Below are positions 33,801 through 39,213 of a stretch of DNA of 39,213 nt, one piece after another (the first letter of the stretch is position 1; each line of letters opens with the position of its first letter). The DNA lies in the NCBI GenBank assembly GCA_035295985.1, contig DATHBT010000133.1, positions 1 through 39,213 on the forward strand, read 5' to 3'. The notes under the pieces were generated by a model. That model made no database searches, was not told the DNA's origin, and saw nothing but the letters and a program-made list of their open reading frames with translations. The stretch is from JAIVGV01 sp035295985. GTDB lineage: Bacteria > Acidobacteriota > Blastocatellia > Pyrinomonadales > Pyrinomonadaceae. Both the position numbers and the translations under genes were made by a program.

Positions 33801-36346
33801 GTCTCCGCGTGGGCGTAGAGGTTGCCTACAACGTCGTTGTAGTCGGTCTTCGTCCACCCGCCGTCGGGGCGATCAACGCGCCGCAGCCGGTTGAGCGGGT
33901 CGCGCGTGCCCGGCGAGACCTCGTAGCCGAAGCTCGTCGTCTGGCCGTTGGCGTCCGTGGCCGTGAGCACCTGCCCCGTCACTGCGTCGTAAGTGCTCTC
34001 GGAGGTGAAGGCGCTCGCCGAGCCGTGCCGGCCCGAAGGGTCGGGGGCGGCCGAGGTCGTCCGGGTCAGGTAGGCATGCTTATAGAGGGAGGAGTACTCC
34101 TTCTCCGACTGGATGCCGCGCTCGTTCCAGAAGTTGACGGGGTTGCCGCACTGGTCGAACTGCGCGTGCGTGTCGAGGCACACCCCCGAAGCACACTCCT
34201 GCCCCGAGGGCACCGCGGCCGACGGGTCGAGGTAGCGCCGGACGGTCGTCGGGTTGCCCCGCACGGCCGTGCCGCCCGGATCGACATAGCCGGCATCATT
34301 CGCGAGGTCCGAGTAGTTGACGAGCTGGTAGGCCGCCTCGTCGTAGAACGTCTCGGTCTTACTAACGGGCTGGCCGGAGGCGTCCTTGAGCACCACGGAC
34401 GAGACGAGCCCCAGCATGTTGCGGTCCCGGTAGGCCGAGTCCTGGACGTAGGTGGTGACGGAGCTGCTCGCCGGTGGGAAGTGGTGAGAGGAGACGACGT
34501 CCATCGCGCCGGTCTGCGCGTCCGTTTGATCGATCTCGGCGAAGTAAGACTCGGTCATCCCCAGGAGATCGAGGCCGGTCGTGAACTGGTGCGTGGTGTC
34601 GTACTGGCTGGTCGTCAGCTTCGCCAGGGCGTCCCCGCCCGTGTCGAGGACCAGGCTCACGGTTTTTACCGGCCGCGGGTTGCGGTAGGCCTCTTCCGTC
34701 TTCTCGCCGACGATCCCGGTGCGCGGCGGCACGGGGGCGCTCGTCATCGCCCACTCCGTTAGCGTGCGCCTGAGCATGACGCCGCCCTGCGACGGGTGCT
34801 TGTCGTAGGCCCTCTCCTCATACGTCATCCCCTGGCGCGCGTCCTCGAACCCGAACGGCCAGAAGCGGGGGTTACTGTGCGTACCGCTCCGGAGCGGCGC
34901 TCTGAAGTTGTGCCTGCGGACTTCCGCGTAGGAGTCGTCCGGCGCGGTCGTCGAGACGATCTGCGTGTCAAGGTTAAGGGTGTTCGGGTGGGCGGAGACG
35001 GCGTAGCGCCACGTGGCCAAGTCGCCGCCGTCCCCCCTGGGGCTCTGCTGCCGCAGCGTGACGGCGCGGCTCGCCTGCGAGTAGGGCTCGACGAGGTCGC
35101 CCACGGGCTGCGCCTCGGAGAGCTGATAGTACTCGTACCCCCCGGTCGGGTACACCACCTTATCTACCTCCCCGTAGACGTTGTAGGTGAACCTGTAGCT
35201 CAGGCCGTTCGGCAAGAGGATCTCGGTCAGCACCACGGGGTCGAACAGCTCGCCGCCGTTCTGGCCCCGCCCGACGACCGTCGTCGGGTTGGACTCGTCG
35301 TCCGGCGAGGCCGAGATGAAGAGGCTCGGGCGCTGGCCGTAAGGGATCTCCGATTGCAGCGTCTGGGGGTAGTTGCCGCCGGACTGGTTGGTGGGCGGCT
35401 GGGAGGGGTGCGGCAGGTACTCGTTCGCCACGGGCTTCCTGGGGGGGGCCTGACCGGAGGTCAGGTCGGGGGTGAGCACGCCGGCCTCGGAGAGCCTGCG
35501 CCAGCGGAAGACGTAAGGCTTATCGGCCCTCACCCCGGGCGGCGCGTAACTGTAGTCGGCCGACGCCGGCGAGACCGGGAACGGCATCCCCACCTCCCTG
35601 CCGAGCGCGTCCGTCCACCGCCGCGCCTGCCCGTCGTAGCTGAGCGCGTTGCCGTTGCGGTCGATGAACTGTGCCGTCGCGCCTGCGAGGACGTAGCGCG
35701 AGCCGTCCGGCAGGTAGAGCGTCCCCGTCGTCCGCGAGGTGCTGTCGTAGCGCAGGCGCGAGCCGTCGACCGAGTAGAAGGCGCCCGTCACGTCCATCGC
35801 GCCCTCGTACGGTTGATCGTTCTCGCGCAGCTCATGCCGCGAGCCATCGGGCATGTGGATATAAACTCGCCTGACCCTGAACCGCCGGAGGTTGGAGCCG
35901 CAGGCGAAGCAGTACGGCTTGCCCGTGTAGTAGTACTGGTCGGCCTCCTGCGGCCACTCCACCTTCGGCACGTCGAGGCTCGTCTTCCACCCCGAAGTCG
36001 AGTGCTCGGCGTAGACGGCCTCGGCGATGGTCTGGAGCCAGGAGCCGTTGTTGACCGTGCCCAGGTGGCCGATCCTCCAGACCCGCGACGAGTAGTAGAG
36101 GTTGACGGGCAGGCCCGCCGCCCCGCGCCCCGGGTAAGAGATGATCGGCACCCGGATGCTGTTGTCGAGGCCCGAACCGACGGCCCCCTGGGTGAACTGG
36201 ATGTTCTGGGCGGCGGCCGTGAGCGGCCAGAGCGCGCAGCACGAGAGCAAGACCAGGGCGAGCCGCGCGCGACGGGTGATCACTCCCGGGGTGTGGGCGG
36301 GGGCGGGGGTGGCGGTGGGCTTTGCTGCGCGCGCTCTGTTAGTCAT
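30818..36346 (-). CDS. Exported Rhs/YD-repeat protein with BPSL0067/NlpC-like C-terminal domain
   Basis: An 1842-residue Rhs protein. Signal peptide at about 22-47 (RRARLALVLLSCCALWPLTA, then AAAQN); GTG at 36283 (residue 22) is an alternative start giving a cleaner signal. Many YD repeats follow (YDALGRVVRVTLPDG, YDQVGRASQASNPF, YDAFGKLVAEYGG), then the core end YLPFGEDSLVAGVGMRAADQ and the conserved NDPVNLTDPLGL junction (near 1575). The variable C-terminus (about 1580-1842) has Cys1712 in GIFQCARLP, KGTVLATFDREAGIYRNLNS, His1777 in SGNHTVIFLGWD and RFNVVNLRVRN. This resembles BPSL0067-type amidase/peptidase domains related to NlpC/P60, so the tip is probably a cell-wall- or protein-cleaving toxin. 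Its DNA is less GC-rich than the core. No VgrG, PAAR or Tc genes are near, so export is likely through Sec. Confidence 0.9.
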   Translation of the reverse strand: MTNRARAAKPTATPAPAHTPGVITRRARLALVLLSCCALWPLTAAAQNIQFTQGAVGSGLDNSIRVPIISYPGRGAAGLPVNLYYSSRVWRIGHLGTVNNGSWLQTIAEAVYAEHSTSGWKTSLDVPKVEWPQEADQYYYTGKPYCFACGSNLRRFRVRRVYIHMPDGSRHELRENDQPYEGAMDVTGAFYSVDGSRLRYDSTSRTTGTLYLPDGSRYVLAGATAQFIDRNGNALSYDGQARRWTDALGREVGMPFPVSPASADYSYAPPGVRADKPYVFRWRRLSEAGVLTPDLTSGQAPPRKPVANEYLPHPSQPPTNQSGGNYPQTLQSEIPYGQRPSLFISASPDDESNPTTVVGRGQNGGELFDPVVLTEILLPNGLSYRFTYNVYGEVDKVVYPTGGYEYYQLSEAQPVGDLVEPYSQASRAVTLRQQSPRGDGGDLATWRYAVSAHPNTLNLDTQIVSTTAPDDSYAEVRRHNFRAPLRSGTHSNPRFWPFGFEDARQGMTYEERAYDKHPSQGGVMLRRTLTEWAMTSAPVPPRTGIVGEKTEEAYRNPRPVKTVSLVLDTGGDALAKLTTSQYDTTHQFTTGLDLLGMTESYFAEIDQTDAQTGAMDVVSSHHFPPASSSVTTYVQDSAYRDRNMLGLVSSVVLKDASGQPVSKTETFYDEAAYQLVNYSDLANDAGYVDPGGTAVRGNPTTVRRYLDPSAAVPSGQECASGVCLDTHAQFDQCGNPVNFWNERGIQSEKEYSSLYKHAYLTRTTSAAPDPSGRHGSASAFTSESTYDAVTGQVLTATDANGQTTSFGYEVSPGTRDPLNRLRRVDRPDGGWTKTDYNDVVGNLYAHAETRLDATRSTHAYQFFDRLGRASRSFALEAGTTYVVSETRYDQVGRASQASNPFRTTIAGGADPGAAAYWATAEQPSHWTTTAYDALGRVVRVTLPDGTTVETAYAGVFTTVTDQAGRQRRQKADALGRVVRVDEPGASGSLGAAGAPAQPSFYEYDTLGNVVRISQGLAQPGLDPEAAASYVQHRYFRYDALSRLTHERQAEQAGMIPFNDPVTGNASWSRRLVYDEQAGDGSGESYRGLPTSAYDARGVRTQLYYDRLSRTRRVTYSDGTPAVTNRYDEARAGYFNKGRLIEVATEATAVVPQTSQAYDYDLMGRVASHRQTVGETPYAMGYGYNFGGGLTSQTYPSGRVVAYGYDGAGRLQNVGSGATAYASAMMYTPFGGLESMALGNGATYSLGYTGARMQLSSVTLAQGATTVQRYEYKYGRVDMATGAVDEAKNSGQVARVEGFIGGQRQWQQRFAYDELGRLSSAGEYRGDNNQQSYLLNYDYDRFGNRYQKQAKNHNNPVAQHWVEDGAFDQASNRFTSGITYDDAGNVTIDSRFRLRLHEYDANNRQRQSSYLDGTNPVISVYDGAGQRVATVAGGHVTQVMIYDAFGKLVAEYGGSVTNGGTKYVAADHQGSTRVVMAGQTVVARHDYLPFGEDSLVAGVGMRAADQQYGQPGGVRHKYAGMEGDYSTGMSHTLWREYDSLSARWTATDPYAGSMELASPQSFNRYNYVNNDPVNLTDPLGLMPASQGWGGASASFWGGDPGFFDPHFGGPGVIADAQAGFDGRVGDALQANYVNALIKKGLSLEDARRVIAGNGNLEIVATSVTMVEEAAEAQQTGEAQQTVPFVVSNVDELERQAEVGSHEGYRDGRGIFQCARLPLEWQIEQETFVESRINRGHRLTPNWVMGEEVTYGMPLQKGTVLATFDREAGIYRNLNSGNHTVIFLGWDSRSRGMKVVEQFAGPPRTRVMAFDSTRQYHSDAGRFNVVNLRVRNAKPVDVPCKKCK

Positions 36347-36432
36347 CGGAGGTACCAGATCATTTTGGGAAAGCCGTCCTTATTCAGACAGGGTGAGGGG
36401 CGCCATGAAGATGTGCGCCCGCGCCGCCCGTC

Positions 36433-39141
36433 TCACCTGACGCGCCGCCTGATCTGCTCGAAGTGCTCCGCCGCTACGGGCGCGCCGCGCGCGAGCGGCG
36501 GCTCGGCCGGGTACGGCTCGTAGCGCCCCAGCGCACTCAGCGCCGCGTCCAGGTTAGCGCGCAGCTCCGTCACGTCCTCCAGGTAGATCCTCCTCCGCTG
36601 CTCGGGAGGCGACGAGACCGGGTCGGGGTACGTCCATACGGGCGGCACGAGGTTCGGCACCAGCGCGCGCACGGCGACAACGGCCCGGCGCAGCTCCACC
36701 AGGTGCGCCGCCCTGATCGTCGTGACTCGCGGCGTCAGCGCCTCGCTAAAGACGACGGTCGTCGCCAGATCGCTGTTGCTGTAGTCGGAGTGCTCGCCCC
36801 CGGCCGAGACCGCCCTGACGCGGTAGATGTAGGCTGTCTCGGGCGAGGCGCTGCCGTCGATGAAGCTCGTCGCCGTGACGTTCGTCAGGTGCGTGAACGC
36901 CCCGGCGCTCTGCGCCCTCTCGACCGCGTATCCGCCGACCGAACCCTGGGGCGCCGCCCACGTCACCTCGACGGACGTGGGCGTGAGGGCGGTCGCCACT
37001 ACGCCGGTCGGCGCAGCCGGCACCCCTGCGCCCGTGGCGAGCGTGGCGGCCTGCAGCGTGACGTTGCCGTAGGCGCCGTTGTAGCTGGCGGCGAGCGTGT
37101 AGGAGACGTACAGCGCCTGCCCGTCCGAGGCCGCCCTGTAGCTGATCGTGTAGACGTGGTTCGACGTGCCCCCGTTCGCGTCGACGGAAAGGTCGGTGTA
37201 GTCGGCGGCGCTCCCGTCGCCCAGCCGCGCCTCGAGCCGCCCCCGCGCGTACCACGCCCCGACGTAGAGCTTCAGCGTCCGCGTGGTCGTGCCCGCGGGG
37301 GCCACGATCTGGAAGCCGTTGCCGGCCGTGCCGCTGACGAAGACGCCCGTGTTAGTGGAGGCAGCCGGCGCGGGCGTCCCGTCGCCCCAGGAGTGAGAGT
37401 AGGCGAGGTCGCCGAGGCGCGAGACGGCCCCCGCGCCCAGCACGCTGTAGTTGCTGATCTGCGATGCGACGCCGGCCTTGTGGTTGAAGCTCGACGCGTC
37501 GTAGAGGCCCCAGTGCGCCCAGTCCCGAGTCCCCTCGCTGGTGAGGTTCACGTTTGCCGTCTGCGCCGCGACGCCCCCGGCGAGGGCGCCGCCGCTCTGC
37601 GCAGCCAGGACCGTGACCGGGACGTTGGCCGAGTAGTCGCCGAACCACTCGACGCCGTCCTGCACCACACGCCACTGGAAGTCGTAGGTGCCGGGCGTAG
37701 CCGGCGCGGTGACGGTGAAGGTGAAGGTGGCCTCCGCGCCCGAGATGGTCGCCGCGGGCAGGGCGGCGCGGGGCGAGCCCCAGGTGCCGTTGTCCTGCGG
37801 ATTCTGCGAACCCAGTCTGTAGTTGCCGGCCTGCGTCCAGGTGTTCGCGCCCGTGTTGCGCATCGTGACCGAGACGCTGTAGGGGCGGCCGGCCGTCATC
37901 CAGTCCGGCACCGACTGCCGGACGAACGCCGAGCCGTTGGCCGGGAGCGGCGGCGGGGCGCCGTCGGCGAGAGTCGCCGCCTGGAGGGTGACGTTGCCGT
38001 GCGGGCTGTTGTAGCTGGCCTCCAGCGTATAGGAGACCGTCAGCGTCTGCCCGGCCGAGGCCGCCTTGTAGCTGATCGTGTAGACGCGGTTAAGCGTCCC
38101 CGCGTCGGCCACCAGCGACCCGACGGCGTCGGGCGCGCTGCTGTCGCTCAGGCGGGCGCGGAGCTGTGCCCGCGCGTACCACGCGCCGACGTAGAGCTTG
38201 AGGGTCTTGGTCGCGGTGTCGGCCGGGACGGTGATCTGGAAGCCGTTGCCGGCCGCGCCGCCGACGTGGACGCCCGTCGTGGTCGTCGCCGCCTGCGTCG
38301 GTACGCCGTCCGTCCAGGTGTGCGAGTAGGCGAGGTCGCCGAGCGCAGATGGTGCGCCAGAGCCGAGGAGGGTGAAGTTGCTGATCTGCGGTGCGGCGCC
38401 GGCCTTGCGGTCGAAGCCGGACGCGGAGCCGAGCCCCCAGTGGGCCCAGTCGCTGGTGCCCTCCGCCGTGAGGTTCACGCTCAGGCCCGGCTCGGCCGGG
38501 AAGAGGTCGAGCGCGCCGCCGGTCGGGGCCGAGACGGTGACTATGACGTTGGCGGTGTGGGGGCCGAACCACTCGACGCCGTCCTGCACCATCGCCCACT
38601 GGAAGTTGTAGGTCCCCGGCTCGGAGGGGGCGGTGATGGTGAAGGTGAACGTGGCCTCCGCGCCCGGCGCCACAGTGGCGGGCATGTCAACGCGGGGCGA
38701 CCGCCAGGTGCCGTTGTCCCGCGGGTTCTGCGAGCCGAGCCGGTAGCCGGCGGCCTGCGTCCAGGTGGTCGTGCCCGTGTTCCTCATCACGACGGAGGCG
38801 CTGTAGGGCCGGCCGGCCGTCATCGACGAGGGCACGACCTGCGAGACGAAGGCCGCGCCGTTGACCGGCGCGGGCGTGGGCTCTTCCGTCGCCACCAGCC
38901 GCCCCCCACCGTAGATGTACTCCTTAGACGGGGCGGAGGGCGGCGGCACGGCCTGGGCGGAGGCGGAGGGCGAGATCAGTCCGGCCAGAAGCCGCGCCGC
39001 GGCCGCGACGCCGCTATGCGACGCCGCGCAGGCGACGGCCGTCGCGAGCAGCGCCGCGGCCGCGATCAGCCGGAGCTGCGCCCGCGCCTTCGCCCTGCCT
39101 GCGACGGGTTCCCTTCCGAACCTCACCTGCCTCCACGCCAT
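36433..39141 (-). CDS. Secreted multi-domain protein: two NBR1-like Ig / beta-sandwich units, fibronectin III, HxxELR repeats
   Basis: The ATG at 39141 is favoured over 39189 because a purine-rich GGAAGGAAGGACAGG precedes it; 902 residues result. A hydrophobic signal or anchor (LRLIAAAALLATAVACAA) is followed by KEYIYGGGRLVATEEPTP. Two copies of a unit follow: an Ig-like domain of NBR1 type (MTAGRPYSASVVMRNTGTTT, RLGSQNPRDNGTW, GVEWFG) and a beta-sandwich (SDWAHWGLGSASGFDRKAG, LKLYVGAWYARAQLRARL). Then a fibronectin type III domain (APTGVVATALTPTSVEVTW) and a C-terminal region with three R/I-x-x-x-H/D-x-x-E-L/I-R repeats (IRAAHLVELRRAV, IYLEDVTELRANL, VAAEHFEQIRRRV). It precedes the Rhs gene by 87 bp on the same strand and is probably co-expressed; likely a surface or adhesin-like protein. 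Confidence 0.88.
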   Translation of the reverse strand: MAWRQVRFGREPVAGRAKARAQLRLIAAAALLATAVACAASHSGVAAAARLLAGLISPSASAQAVPPPSAPSKEYIYGGGRLVATEEPTPAPVNGAAFVSQVVPSSMTAGRPYSASVVMRNTGTTTWTQAAGYRLGSQNPRDNGTWRSPRVDMPATVAPGAEATFTFTITAPSEPGTYNFQWAMVQDGVEWFGPHTANVIVTVSAPTGGALDLFPAEPGLSVNLTAEGTSDWAHWGLGSASGFDRKAGAAPQISNFTLLGSGAPSALGDLAYSHTWTDGVPTQAATTTTGVHVGGAAGNGFQITVPADTATKTLKLYVGAWYARAQLRARLSDSSAPDAVGSLVADAGTLNRVYTISYKAASAGQTLTVSYTLEASYNSPHGNVTLQAATLADGAPPPLPANGSAFVRQSVPDWMTAGRPYSVSVTMRNTGANTWTQAGNYRLGSQNPQDNGTWGSPRAALPAATISGAEATFTFTVTAPATPGTYDFQWRVVQDGVEWFGDYSANVPVTVLAAQSGGALAGGVAAQTANVNLTSEGTRDWAHWGLYDASSFNHKAGVASQISNYSVLGAGAVSRLGDLAYSHSWGDGTPAPAASTNTGVFVSGTAGNGFQIVAPAGTTTRTLKLYVGAWYARGRLEARLGDGSAADYTDLSVDANGGTSNHVYTISYRAASDGQALYVSYTLAASYNGAYGNVTLQAATLATGAGVPAAPTGVVATALTPTSVEVTWAAPQGSVGGYAVERAQSAGAFTHLTNVTATSFIDGSASPETAYIYRVRAVSAGGEHSDYSNSDLATTVVFSEALTPRVTTIRAAHLVELRRAVVAVRALVPNLVPPVWTYPDPVSSPPEQRRRIYLEDVTELRANLDAALSALGRYEPYPAEPPLARGAPVAAEHFEQIRRRVR

Positions 39142-39213
39142 CCTGTCCTTCCTTCCTGTACTTCCTGCACTCACGTCCTGGGATCGCACGACCGAGTGCG
39201 GCCCTCCGGCACG

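Noticed and set aside
33212..36523. Two long plus-strand open frames (516 and 575 codons)
   Set aside because: Antisense to the Rhs gene, composition dominated by Arg/Val/Gly, no domain; the Rhs repeats on the other strand explain the DNA.
1..39213. CRISPR arrays, tRNA or rRNA genes
   Set aside because: No regularly spaced direct repeats, no tRNA T-arm/acceptor pattern and no rRNA sequence noticed on reading.

Overview
The window is GC-rich, densely coding bacterial DNA. A large Ser/Thr kinase fused to a TolB-like propeller, a Sec-exported Rhs protein with an Ig/fibronectin partner carrying H-x-x-E-L-R repeats, tandem DUF4386 proteins and a DnaC-like helicase loader together suggest an Acidobacteriota genome, perhaps class Blastocatellia. 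This is inferred from gene content; there is no rRNA, tRNA or marker gene to fix it.

Layout. (1) 1-189: C-terminal end of a DnaC-like AAA+ helicase loader. (2) 658-16534: a tightly packed plus-strand operon of four very large proteins of unknown function plus a subtilisin-family protease (S8 protease; DUF6603-type all-beta protein; 1086-aa protein with an internal double membrane segment; 1790-aa protein; 615-aa protein), followed by a small putative exported protein (16707-16919). This is the best candidate for an undescribed system. (3) 17420-18641: a minus-strand pair sharing an N-terminal F-S-G-R-P-[ND]-P domain; the larger also has a Cys/His domain resembling papain/NlpC-like hydrolases. 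(4) 17192-20515: remains of an integron cassette array without an integrase. Two complete 103-bp attC sites and two half-sites surround a SnoaL/DUF4440-like cassette and a VanZ-like cassette. (5) 20717-23374: Ser/Thr kinase. (6) 23475-24216: ISL3-family transposase wreck and a short inverted-repeat relic. (7) 24207-25301 AraC regulator, divergent from a TlpA-like thioredoxin protein (25497-26723), then two DUF4386 membrane proteins. (8) 28509-29720: gene-poor stretch with an IS110 C-terminal relic. (9) 29660-39141, minus strand: a secreted Ig/fibronectin protein, an Rhs protein ending in a BPSL0067/NlpC-like Cys-His domain, a small membrane-anchored protein in the immunity position, and a displaced Rhs core fragment.

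How it fits together. The operon in (2) is translationally coupled (4-bp overlap, then 4- and 7-bp gaps), so its proteins are probably made together and may form one assembly. A 19-bp imperfect inverted repeat lies just upstream of it (346-364) and again at 19141-19159, bracketing regions 2 and 3. The Rhs locus looks like a polymorphic toxin locus with a cell-envelope-targeting tip. Transposase relics, attC sites and a displaced rhs fragment show that 17-31 kb is an accessory, much-rearranged part of the chromosome.
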